Of a DNA stretch of 64,000 nt, positions 42,849 through 53,064 are shown one piece after another. The notes beneath the pieces were generated by a model. It saw nothing but the letters and a program-made list of their open reading frames with translations, searched no databases and was not told the DNA's origin. The translations under genes and the position numbers were made by a program. Origin of the DNA: Phialophora verrucosa (Eukaryota; Ascomycota; Eurotiomycetes; Chaetothyriales; Herpotrichiellaceae); the NCBI GenBank assembly GCA_002099365.1, contig MSED01000015.1, forward strand, positions 1,302,001-1,366,000. The letters run 5' to 3'. Position 1 is the first letter of the stretch. Each line of letters begins with the position of its first letter.

Positions 42849-44921
42849 TCAGGTGCGGTGTACTGCTGCCAAATTGCGATCATAGACATAACTGCCATCG
42901 AAACTAGCCTCGTTTTCGCTAAGACCAATAAATCCTTCAGCGCCTCCGCCCTGGTGCCCGGACAACACTCCTACCATACCAGGGATATTCCGCAAGGAAG
43001 AGCACTTCGTGAAGCTCTCCTCTGCAAAGTCGCTCACCTCGTCAGTATATTGCGCCCCGAGCTGGAAAAATTCGAAGCTGCCCAGCGTGGGCGCCCATCG
43101 TTTGGTGAAGGCAAGCCACAGCGAGACACCCACCGTTGCGACCGTCCATATTGTAAAAAGAGCGAAGACGGGCCGCCAGGGGATCACGCTGGGCGTGATG
43201 TACCTCACAGACTCGAGCAAGTACAGGCCGCCGTGCCACGGTTCTTGTCCACCAGCGGCCATCATCTGAATCATGGAACACCCGAACAACTTGTAAATCG
43301 CCAGGGTCATGTTGGTAGGCGTGATGGCGGGATAGTTGTTTTGATTCGTGGTCATGCTATCGACCTGATCGGTCACGTTGAGTCGAGGCAGGCTTCCCGT
43401 GGCAAGGTGGACGGCAAACCACGACGAGTCATATTTCGTACCGTCACGCATACTCATCTTGTAGCTGAAAGCGTCCCATATCCCAAGCGCCTCGACGGCT
43501 TGGATTTGTAGAGGATACAACTCTTGGTCTGTGCCGGTAGCTGTTGCCGCCGTTTCTCTTTCGAAGGAAGCATACGTCCGGTGGGCTGCGGAAAGAGTGG
43601 CATTTCCAACAGCAGTGGTTAAGCTGCATTTGATGGCGAATCCAGCCAGTTGAAAAGTGTAGTTCGCCACACCCAGCTCGAATGTGGCCTCGTCCTTGTC
43701 GATCAACCCAGACGAATCGTGAAGAAGCTTTTGCATCGCCGAGTCTTTCTGGAGGCCGGGATGGAAGCCTTGCCAGAGATAGGCTTCAAAGACGGCTGTG
43801 GAAGGCTGGTCCCCGGATGGATGATTCTGCAGAGCATCCAAGGTACCGTGGTCGTAATTGCTAGGAGAATCATAAGGCGTATTGCCGTAGAATGAACCAT
43901 CGGCTGCGACAACGAGGCTATAGGCTGACCTGTTCCAGAAGACCGCAGTCTCGTTATACCAGACCGTTTGGTCAGTGAAAGGGATAGAGTATTCGTTGTA
44001 GCCGCGGACTTGGATGAGTTGCAGGGAATGCCGAGGAACTTGGTGACAATGTACTTTTGCCTCGAGGCCCCAGGCATCGCCAGCGACTGCTTGGGAAACC
44101 GCTGGACCCAGAAACACCTGGATCGAGTCAACTGGCTCGGTTTGATGTATCTCATCGTTGAAAAATGTCAACGACGCGTTTGCGGTGCCATCTGGTGCAT
44201 AGAATATTGAAGCGTCAGTAGGAGTGACTGGTCCACCAGCACGCCAGTTCCCACGGATGACTTCTGGAAGACCAATGCCCCCTTTAAAATTGAAAGAGTC
44301 TGGGTTCGGTCCCGTAATTGGCGCCAGGGTCTGACTTGTGACCGAAACAGTGGTGATCTCCATTGTAAGGCCGCTGAGTGGGATGGCCACGAAGATCACA
44401 AAGGACACGGAGCTGAGAAAGATCCAAAGACCACCCGGCCTGGACCTTGTCCGTTTTTCCTTGCCCCAGGTCAGGTCGAGCGTGAGGTGAGCTACGACAT
44501 TTCGTATTGCTCTCAGCCACCAGAGGAGATTCGCCCAGTTGCCGTCGCCATGCCACATGAGCTCCATTGCCGTTGAGGGGGCCAAGTTCGACCTCATGAC
44601 AGCAGCGGCTTCGAAATTCGCAAGGGCTATCCGCGCCCAATCCAGTGCGAAGATGGATATCAGGAACCAGACATAAAACACCCACCTTGCGTCGAATCTG
44701 TTGGCGTCGGCCACGTTGTTGATGGGTGGCTTGTTCAAATACTCGAGACAGATGAACGCGAAGTAGCCGAGCATCAACGGAGGACCGATAATGTTGAGCA
44801 GTGTGCGTCTTTTGTATCTGCGAAGCCTGTATGTTGGTTTTCCAAGACCTGCCGAAGTGCTATGCAAAGCCCTGGTATATTGGTTCAACCATAGCCATGG
44901 CGCAGCCTTATTTCGTGCCAT
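42849..44921 (-). CDS. Large orphan membrane protein, 690 residues
   Basis: I do not recognise a family with a known role. One uninterrupted frame. Likely membrane segments lie near residues 41-60 (LLNIIGPPLMLGYFAFICLE), 81-100, 167-190 (LWIFLSSVSFVIFVAIP) and 603-625 (VFALFTIWTVATVGVSLWLA). The stretch from about 195 to 595 is a large loop with many Asn-X-Ser/Thr sites and a few Cys, so it is probably extracellular or lumenal. The layout (three helices, long glycosylated loop, one helix, cytoplasmic tail) resembles large uncharacterised Pezizomycotina surface proteins. It is convergent with the upstream SDR pseudogene. Confidence 0.75.
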   Translation of the reverse strand: MARNKAAPWLWLNQYTRALHSTSAGLGKPTYRLRRYKRRTLLNIIGPPLMLGYFAFICLEYLNKPPINNVADANRFDARWVFYVWFLISIFALDWARIALANFEAAAVMRSNLAPSTAMELMWHGDGNWANLLWWLRAIRNVVAHLTLDLTWGKEKRTRSRPGGLWIFLSSVSFVIFVAIPLSGLTMEITTVSVTSQTLAPITGPNPDSFNFKGGIGLPEVIRGNWRAGGPVTPTDASIFYAPDGTANASLTFFNDEIHQTEPVDSIQVFLGPAVSQAVAGDAWGLEAKVHCHQVPRHSLQLIQVRGYNEYSIPFTDQTVWYNETAVFWNRSAYSLVVAADGSFYGNTPYDSPSNYDHGTLDALQNHPSGDQPSTAVFEAYLWQGFHPGLQKDSAMQKLLHDSSGLIDKDEATFELGVANYTFQLAGFAIKCSLTTAVGNATLSAAHRTYASFERETAATATGTDQELYPLQIQAVEALGIWDAFSYKMSMRDGTKYDSSWFAVHLATGSLPRLNVTDQVDSMTTNQNNYPAITPTNMTLAIYKLFGCSMIQMMAAGGQEPWHGGLYLLESVRYITPSVIPWRPVFALFTIWTVATVGVSLWLAFTKRWAPTLGSFEFFQLGAQYTDEVSDFAEESFTKCSSLRNIPGMVGVLSGHQGGGAEGFIGLSENEASFDGSYVYDRNLAAVHRT

Positions 44922-46265
44922 CTCTTACCAGCATGAGCCAAGCAATTCGAAAGAGTAAAGAGCGACTCAGGCACAAGAGGATCAGAGCTTCTCGGAAGCG
45001 ATGAAAAGGATAAGGAACGGCCGTGTTCAACTGAGATTAATTGGAATCCAAGTCCTGGAAGGAAGGTGGCATTCATCTTGAGAGGAGGCTGCGAGAGGGC
45101 AGACACCACTCTCTCGAAGATGAGGCATAAAGTCGGCAGTGCTCGTATCCGGACTCATCAGTTCTTCGTAGAGGCTGATTTCGAAGAAGGACTTCTCTCA
45201 AACAAGGCAACAATCGACCAGGTGGCGGGGGTTCAAGACGGAGATGCCACCAATGTTTACTGCTTTACCACGTAGTCAAGTTACACGACGGATGGGCTGG
45301 CTGGTAAAGGACCAATCAACACATGAGCGGAAGAATCAGGCCAAAGGGGGGCCTTGTCGACCCCAGGTGAACAAGGCGCGACTCGTGACTCGACGTCCGG
45401 AGAACTTTTCTGCCCGCATCAAAAGTCCCAAATTAGCATAAAAAGTGGTGAGAGGTATGGGGCGGACGAGGATCCCAAGATGAGGGTGAGTATCGAAGCG
45501 ATACCGTCACCTACCTCCATCGAAGGTCAACAGTCTTGTTGAATTATCGCGAGATGAAGAGAAGTGCCAAACAGTCCTGCACAAAGCAAGATTAACGCCG
45601 TCCGAGAATTACATACTCAGAGCCACAGGCGACGACTATTATGTAGTCGAACGGTATAGTAGATGACGGTAATGTACTTCGATGTGATGACTATGACGAC
45701 ATTCAGACTTAGCCCGTTAAGTAGGAGGTGCGGACGGACACCTGAGAGGGAAACGTCTCGCCATGATCAAAGAATTCTTTCCCTAGCGAAGAGCCCTCAC
45801 ACCGGTGCTCCGGTATGGCAAGAAAGGATCTCATGAGGTGCCTTCCCCGTGAAGAGAGAGCATGAAGATCATTTTTGTCGCCAGGAAATGCCTCTGAAGG
45901 AAGGGTTGAGACAAATGTGATGATCTTGATCTGCTGGAATACAGTATCTCCTCACCACGCGAGGGCATGGTCCTCGGTGATTCTGTTTTACGCCCCGCAT
46001 CCGACACGGACTCCCTTTGTCGCAGCGGAGGAATGACAAGGCTTGTTAAGACAGCCCTTTGCGTGGTCAAAACACCATTTCTGTGGCAGATTCCTGTTAG
46101 AAGCAGGTTGCTTTTTCGAACCTTTACGGAGCATGGCCCCGCGGAACCGTGGTGTAGACAACGGCATCAGGGTTGCCGGATTGAATAGTACTGATATGTG
46201 TGGAAGTTGGCGCGGGGAAAGTCGTGATCGGTCACGGGAAGAAGAAGGAGGGTCTCATAGATGTT
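44922..46265. other. Intergenic, no supported gene
   Basis: 1.3 kb between the membrane-protein start and the 3' end of the regulator gene. Small frames have no domain. It marks the left border of the catabolic-looking cluster. Confidence 0.4.
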
Positions 46266-48561
46266 CTAGCGCGAAGTCGACTGCATAAAGTCGATGGCTT
46301 GATAGCCGCCAAAAAAGTCCAAATATCCCGAGTCAGGGTCGGTGACACCACCACCATATACGTTGGGTGGGATAGGCGGATACCACGGGAACTCAGGTAA
46401 TGGGCCGCCCTCGCATTGGTGGTCCGCCATGTCGACTTGCTCTGGCACGGGCTCGTGCTGTGGCAGCCGCCCCCCGGACCCCTGAGATACGTGCTGTGGC
46501 TGTTGGTACCGCAAAGACGGACCGGGTGTTCTGGTAAATCGCGTTCCCTCCGCAGCTGAGAAGACGTTTCGTTCCTGGGCCGGAACATCACACGGGGGGT
46601 CAGCGATGTGGGCTGGAGGAGTGCGCGAAACTGGTGCGAAACCCCTGGCCAGCTTCTTCTCCTCTTCGTTCAAGAACGTATCTCCCTGCAGCACGTCCAA
46701 AAGCCCTGAGAGCCGTCAGTGAGTATTAATTGGAATAATGATAGAGCTGCTTACCTTGTGCAACGCGGGCAACCCTCCATTTCTCAGCGAATTGGACAAG
46801 AACCAGTCTCGAGAGTTCGTGTGAAGACGCGACGAGAGGATGGGCGCGCAAGACCTCGTTGTCCACTGCATACTGTGCCACGATCATGCATGACAGAAAA
46901 GGTTGTGCTAGAGGGATGTACTTGGCGTCCCACTGGTTGAGGATACGTGACAAAGTGACTGCGCGTTGGCGCAACGGCAAAGTCGAGCCGGGCCCTCCGT
47001 TTGCTGGACTGTTGTTGCCATTCGCACTGGTTACTGTGACTCCAGAGATCATGAACGAGGACATCATCAACATGATGTGCATGGCAATCACCCAGTTGCA
47101 TTTTGCAAAGGTGGAATCGGAAAAGTCCATGGGCTCGGTGTCGAGACGGAGCGCAGGAGGCAGCGCCATTTTGAAGCATGCCACCTCGTTTTCCAACATC
47201 AGCTTGTCCTCCAACGTCAGCTCTTCTCGCTGGAGCCCGTCGTAAATGCTCGACATGTAGTGGCTCGCCAGCAAAAACCAGGCCCGAGCATCTTGGTTGG
47301 CTTTTCCTTGCAGCGACCTCCAAGTGTGACGCGACGTGGCGATGATTTCAGCAGATTCAACGTCCACCTCGGAAAACCATGCTTCGTCGGAGATAGGCAA
47401 TTTGACGGCGATTCTCTTGCGATCGATCGCAAACGGCTTCCGGAACATGATGGACGCGAAGGTATCAAGTTCCCACACCAGCCACCATGCGCGGCGCAAC
47501 TCCTCTTTTTCGACCACACCACTCAGCTGAGACGGGACCGATCCATCGTCGTCGTCGATTTCGGACAAGCCTAGAATGTAGGCGAGCCTGACACACACGC
47601 CGATCAGGATCCAGCCTTGTTGGCTCGGTCCCGAGGTGTAGAAGTAGAACGCCAGTAGAATACAACCCTGAAGGTGGACGAACGGGGGATTCGGCGAGAG
47701 ACGGCTCTTGCCATACGCGTGCGCAGCTAATTGGGCAAACCTGTCGCCCCTTTCCAGTGGGGGAATACCTGCGAATGTCGGATGATTGGAAAATCGCGCA
47801 GATAAGGCGAACATGCCGTAGAGAGTCAGTTCCTCGTCGCGATCCAGGCCACCGGGCAGGTTCCCATGACCACGCAGCTTATCTTGAAATCGAGCCAAGA
47901 AACGCGGCTTATGGAGCAGTGGGAGCCATGGTTGAATCTTGTCGAAAAAGAGGTCGACGAGCTCCCGCGCCAGTGGCAGAGGAATCTCAGGATCGCGGTC
48001 CAGGATTGGCGATGGAGCGTGAGGTTCGGCGGGAGGAGTGATTCTCGACGAGCGGTCCATAATGTCCGACGGGTTGGCATCTTGGCCACCCGGCTCGCTA
48101 TCCTCTCTGCCGTCGAGATGTTGATCTCCAGACTCATGGCTGATGGGATCGTTTGGGTCCGTTGGGAAAGCGCTGTTGTCGACATTGCCACCCTCCGTAC
48201 TTTCAAGCTCCGCAAGGATGCTGTGCAGAGAATCTTGAATGAGTGATCGAGATGCGGCTTGTGTGACGACTTCTGAGTCATTGTCATCTGCATTCCGGGT
48301 GATGGCTTCCAGAGCTCTGGCTAGCTTGGACAGATGATTCCTGAGTTGGTGGCGCGGCTGGGCCGCCTGAGGTTTGCGCGGCACTGGCTTCTTTCGGTGC
48401 AATGGAAAATGACAGGAGCTGCCAGTGCGCGAACAAGGACCACATACCGGTCTCCTTCTATCGCACCTGGCCTTTTTGCGATTGCATTCCTCGCATGCTC
48501 GCCGCGGCCCTGGTGGAGGTGTTGACGATATGGTGCGGGCGGCGGCGGGCGGCGTCGACAT
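46266..48561 (-). CDS. Zn2Cys6 fungal transcription factor
   Basis: Two exons, 48561-46755 and 46705-46266, joined by a 49-bp intron (GTAAGC...CTCTCAG), encode 748 residues. The binuclear cluster has Cys at 23, 26, 33, 40, 43 and 50 (CX2CX6CX6CX2CX6C) with basic residues between. From about 245 to 560 lies the fungal-specific transcription factor domain (PF04082-like): LPLLHKPRFLARF, GCILLAFYFYTSG, GWILIGVCVRLAYILG and RRAWWLVWELDTFASIM. The C-terminal exon is Pro/Gly-rich, probably an activation region. I took the ATG at 48561 because the upstream extension is unlike the family. It sits beside the esterase and dioxygenase genes and is the natural candidate pathway regulator of the cluster. 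Confidence 0.92.
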
Positions 48562-48861
48562 GATAGAACACAGAGCCGATGGCGCTACTTCAGGAAGAAA
48601 TCGCCATGGGATGATTAATAGCTGCAGGATCTGGATGGTCGTTGGAAGGATGTGTATAAAGACCCTGCAGGGCTGATTGAGGCGAAGTTTGGAATCCCTC
48701 GAGCCTCCACCAGCCTTTACCACGATCTTACTAGCACTACAGGGACCCTATTTGGCGTCCTTGGCACCTCATGGCAATGCGGGGATGGAGAGAGATTTCT
48801 CAGATTTGACCGAGGCGCAAGATTTGCATGACCTTTGGACAATACAGCTCGATAGATAATC

Positions 48862-49839
48862 CTACGAAGCCCGAGAACTAATAGAGCGTATAAACCTGAC
48901 CACCCGGTGGCCCCAGTCTTCTTCGAGGGGATCCCCCGTTCCCAGGCCGAGGACGGGACTAATGTGATTGTGGCCTTCCACCATCTCCACCACCATGTCT
49001 GATGCCAGCAATGGGCACGTCTGCCATTCTCTGACAAAATCAGCCGCGGGAGTCAATATTTCGATCGTCGGATCCAAGGTCGCAGTCACCACCATGACCT
49101 GAAGTCCGCGCAGGGCTTCGATGCTACGATCCTGCTTTGCGGCTCTCAATAGTCCAAGAGGCGACTTGGCTGGAATGTCGCTGCCAAAGTACGCCTGTAA
49201 CGTCTTGTGACGTTCCGGGTCTGCCCCTTCGAAATGAAGGGGCACCGAAAGGAGAACGACTCCCTTCAGGATGGTGGACGTTGTGGATGTGCTACCTAAG
49301 ACATGGGATCGACTTGCAGCAAAATCAGGAGCGAGCAGGTACGTGGACAAATGGACGCCACCTGCAGAGTTACCCATCAGGTAGAGCTCCAGAGGCTGCG
49401 CCGAACTCTGGTTGAGGTGTGACTGGATCCATTCCACCACGAGCTTCAAGTCTTCACCCCCGGATGGGAAGCGGGCTCCATGCGACAGCAGCCGATAGTC
49501 CATGATCACCACCTTAAATCCCAGGGTTTCTGCGAAGAAATGGCCTACATTGGCATACACCAAACCATCCACGTCCTTGGTGTTGATTCTTTCTCCTCTC
49601 ACGAACCCTCCCCCATAGAGGAACACGAGCACGGAATTGTCGTTACCGGTGATGGCCTCGGTGGCAGACGCGGGAAAATACACATCGAGCTTTTGCCTAG
49701 GATCTTGACCGTATGGAAATGACTGCCGGACAGTTGAGCTGATCTTGTCGGCCTGGCTGCGTAGCAGTGGTGCGTAAATTTTGTAGGTGGGCGCTACGAT
49801 CTGGGAGATTGTTGTGCCCAGGCGCGGCAACTGATCCAT
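48862..49839 (-). CDS. HSL-type alpha/beta-hydrolase (esterase)
   Basis: Intronless, 325 residues from the ATG at 49839. The oxyanion-hole motif LVFLYGGGFVRGE is of the HGGG/GGGF esterase type. The nucleophile elbow is LYLMGNSAGGVHLS, a likely acid lies in TATLDPTIE and the His in VEGHNHISP near the C terminus. These are hormone-sensitive-lipase-like or carboxylesterase features; small-ester substrates are typical. No signal peptide is obvious, so it is probably cytosolic. It is divergent from homogentisate dioxygenase, with 860 bp between start codons, which suggests coordinate expression. An upstream in-frame ATG at 50031 adds unconserved residues. Confidence 0.88.
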   Translation of the reverse strand: MDQLPRLGTTISQIVAPTYKIYAPLLRSQADKISSTVRQSFPYGQDPRQKLDVYFPASATEAITGNDNSVLVFLYGGGFVRGERINTKDVDGLVYANVGHFFAETLGFKVVIMDYRLLSHGARFPSGGEDLKLVVEWIQSHLNQSSAQPLELYLMGNSAGGVHLSTYLLAPDFAASRSHVLGSTSTTSTILKGVVLLSVPLHFEGADPERHKTLQAYFGSDIPAKSPLGLLRAAKQDRSIEALRGLQVMVVTATLDPTIEILTPAADFVREWQTCPLLASDMVVEMVEGHNHISPVLGLGTGDPLEEDWGHRVVRFIRSISSRAS

Positions 49840-50698
49840 CTCCTGCCGCAAACAGCTGCAATGTGTGATCAGAGTCGGCGATCGAGGTAGGCAGGTTCGA
49901 GTGTTGTGAGGAAGCAGGACAACGATGGTATGGGGGTCTCTGACTTCGCCTTGCACAAGGACAATGCGCTCCTCACCTGCTTTGCCCCAGCATGATGCGG
50001 TGGAATCGTGATCTCGAAAGAGGTAGACCAATCAGCAGAATGATGAAACTCTGCTCGTCGATACGAAGACATTCCTGATGCGAGTGCCGCTGAATCCCGG
50101 CTGTTTGTGTCCGAGGTTATTGGTTAAGCGACTAGCATCGATCATCCTGTTCTTGCTTCATCCGAACGTCACATCAACCATGTGCGCCTGGCCCGGTAAC
50201 ACACATGGAATTAAGGCTGCAGAAGTGAATCCTAGACTGTCAATTGGCAACCTGCGTGTAAACCGGACGCCATGAGGGACCCCGAGCTGCGCTTCCCGCG
50301 GCGGCATCCACCGGCAAATGCGGTGTTGAGTTCGGCCTGAATCTACGGAGTGCTCACCTCCCACTCACTCCAGCTTTCTCTCATCCTTTACAGCGAGATG
50401 TCCTGTGGCACGCTCAGTACCGGTCGAGTGTCGACAATGTCACGGCTTCCACCGGCAAAATCCAAACAGGCTTGTCATGCCCTGGGAGTCAGCTCGAGAC
50501 CCTCATCCTTTCCATGAGCTAGACACCCACAACCACCGGCGCCTTCGCCCAAAGCATCGCTCGTTATATGCGGCACGCGCGTGAACGCCATTCCAAGTCA
50601 CCTTGTGACCTTCGTTCACACAATTTCCCAGTACGCACCCAAGGAATCCATTCTCACGTTGACGAACCATTGGAGACTCAACACCCCAGACAACAACG
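49840..50698. promoter_or_regulatory. Divergent promoter between esterase and homogentisate dioxygenase
   Basis: No gene is seen in these 859 bp. Two perfect copies of TCCACCGGCAAA lie at 50307-50318 and 50448-50459, 141 bp apart in the same orientation. Both contain CCGG and are flanked by further CGG words, as expected for sites of Zn2Cys6 factors, which read CGG half-sites. A regulatory role is inference. Confidence 0.5.
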
Positions 50699-52233
50699 AT
50701 GCCCGTCACTGAATTCGACGTACAAGATCCTTACAAGTACATCAATGGGTTCGGAGGCTACAAAGAGTATGGCAGAAATAATACCCTCGGCCCTACGAGC
50801 ATACCTGCTAACCTTGAGTGCAGAAGCGAAGCGATTGAAGGAGCCCTGCCCTTGGCAGCCAACTCGCCTCAGAGATGTCCATATGGCTTGTACAACGAGA
50901 AGCTTTCCGGCACCGCCTTTACAGTACCACGGCACGAGAACCAGCAGACCTGGCTCTATCGCATTCTCCCTTCAGCCAGTCACCAGAGCTTCGGGCTAGT
51001 GTCCGACGGCCTCAACAAGTCGTACGAACCTCCAGCCACAGGAAGGCATTTCAATGTGATCCCCAACCAGCTTCTATGGACCCCGTTCGACTTGAATCAT
51101 GACAACTCATGGATCAATTCTTTGCATCTTATCGCCGGTGCCGGTGATCCCACTCTCAAGCAAGGGGTGGGCTACTACATTTACGCCGTAGGAAAGTCCA
51201 TGCAAGAAAAAACTGCCTTCTACAGCGCTGACGGCGATTTCCTCATCGTCCCGCAGCATGGGATTCTCGATGTTCGCACCGAACTGGGGAGACTACTGGT
51301 CCGACCGAGCGAGTTTTGTGTCATTCCACGAGGGATTCGCTACCACATCTCCTTACACGATAACGTGCCGGCTCGGGGATATATTCTCGAGCTATATCAA
51401 GGCCATTTCCAATTGCCCGAGTTGGGACCTATTGGCTCCAATGGTCTGGCCAATGCCCGTGACTTTCAGACGCCCGTGGCAGACTTTATCGAAGACTATG
51501 AGAATACGGAATGGACCCTGTATGGGAAATTCGGCGGCCGACTCTTTTCAGCTAGACAGTCGCATACCCCCTTCGACGTGGTCGCCTGGCAAGGGACATA
51601 CTATCCATATAAATACGACCTGGGACGGTTCTGTCCTCTGAACGCAGTGTCCCATGACCACATCGACCCCTCCATTTTCACGGTCCTCACTGCACCGTCT
51701 ATTCCCCATGGGCCAGGCACCGCGGTTGCTGATTTTGTGGTCTTTGGCCCGCGGTGGAACGTCTCCGAACATACGTTCCGGCCCCCCTGGTACCATCGGA
51801 ACACAATGAGCGAGTTCATGGGCTTGATTAAAGGAGACTATCCGGGTGATTTCCGTTCAGGAGGCGCCAATCTACACAATACGATGAGCGGACACGGGGT
51901 CGATCTAGAGACGTTTGAAAAGGCAACGACGGTGGATTTGGTCCCGACCAAGTTGATGAACGGAACCATGTCGTTCATGTTCGAGAGCTGCCTGATGGTT
52001 GGCGTCACTGATTGGGGCCTGAAAACCGTGTCTAACAAGTTGCAAAAGGTAAGTCTTAGCTTGTGCATCCCAGCCAGTTGTTGGACAAATATTGATGGAC
52101 ACAGGACTATACTGAAGCGCGCTGGGCACCGCTCAAGGTGCATTTTCAGCGACCGAAGCAGGAGAATGGCCTTCAGAATGGGGCAGTGGAACACAAGCTT
52201 GATGAAGCTCTCGTTTCTGTGGGATCTACATGA
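50699..52233 (+). CDS. hmgA: Homogentisate 1,2-dioxygenase
   Basis: Two exons (50699-52048, 52105-52233) give 492 residues, about 45 more than the usual 440-450 because of longer ends. The N-terminal signature NSPQRCPYGLYNEKLSGTAF is intact, and the second half reads HDHIDPSIFTVLT, then TFRPPWYHRNTMSEFMGLI. Iron ligands by alignment to the human enzyme are His366, Glu372 and His399 (SGHGVD); His321 matches the second-sphere acid/base. The enzyme opens the homogentisate ring to maleylacetoacetate with Fe(II) and oxygen, in Tyr/Phe and styrene-type aromatic degradation. The usual partners, maleylacetoacetate isomerase and fumarylacetoacetase, are not in the window, which argues for a second, cluster-specific copy. 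Confidence 0.95.
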
Positions 52234-53064
52234 GTTCGGGTTTAGTACGCCGTGAGACCTACATCGGGCGCTCTGCCTGCTCGGGGAGTCTGAGAAGGAT
52301 ACTACCGACATCTATCCTCGGCCTCACACTGTACGTCAGGAGAATCAGCGATTACACCGATGCAATTTCCCGCCCGTAGTGGCAATCACGAGAACAGCGG
52401 CATCTTACAAGGTACAACTGCGAGCATATCTAGATGGTCAATACTTCCCGGGTTTCTGGACCCTCGTTGCAGAATGAACCTGTAAAGGCGCTACGGAGCT
52501 TCGAATGTATGTGCGTATGAGCTTGATGCCCAATTTCAACTGGATAATGTTAGTGCTACAGTATCTAAGGCGCCAGACCCGCGCGTATTGCTGCCGCCCT
52601 GGGCAGGGGTTCTTGTAACTTAGCAACCATGACTGAAGTGCCGCAGCACGGCCATGGCAGAAGCAACGTGTTGTCATCGGCCCAGACCAACAGTGTTAGC
52701 GCGGTGTCTGATCTTTCCAGCTTAATATTTCACTCTGATAGCCGTCACCATGAGTGATCGAGTGGGAAAGCCGCAGTGGTCAAGTCCAGAGGCGTCCAAG
52801 TTGCCGACACGCAGTCGTCCGGTTTTTGCAGAATGCCGGAAATTCCGTAAATGCCTGGGCCTGGGCCTCGACAATCTTCTTGCAACTTGGCTATCCTTGA
52901 ACGGCAAAGTTCGGTCTAGACGATATCAAAATGTCGATACATACTGCTAGTGAGTGTGGACGTCCGTGTTGGACAGTCCCTTGAGCGCTGGGCTATACAA
53001 GATCCATCGTGTGCCCCTGCCCAGTCCCGATGAGTTCTTCTGTCCCAAGAACAGGAGAGAGAAC
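52234..53064. promoter_or_regulatory. Upstream region of the TRI12-like transporter
   Basis: Contains GCCGGAAAT at 52835-52843, which recurs at 56725-56733 in the promoter between the two SDR genes. Otherwise no gene is seen. Small frames at 52438-52677 and 52722-52907 (minus) look spurious. Confidence 0.4.
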
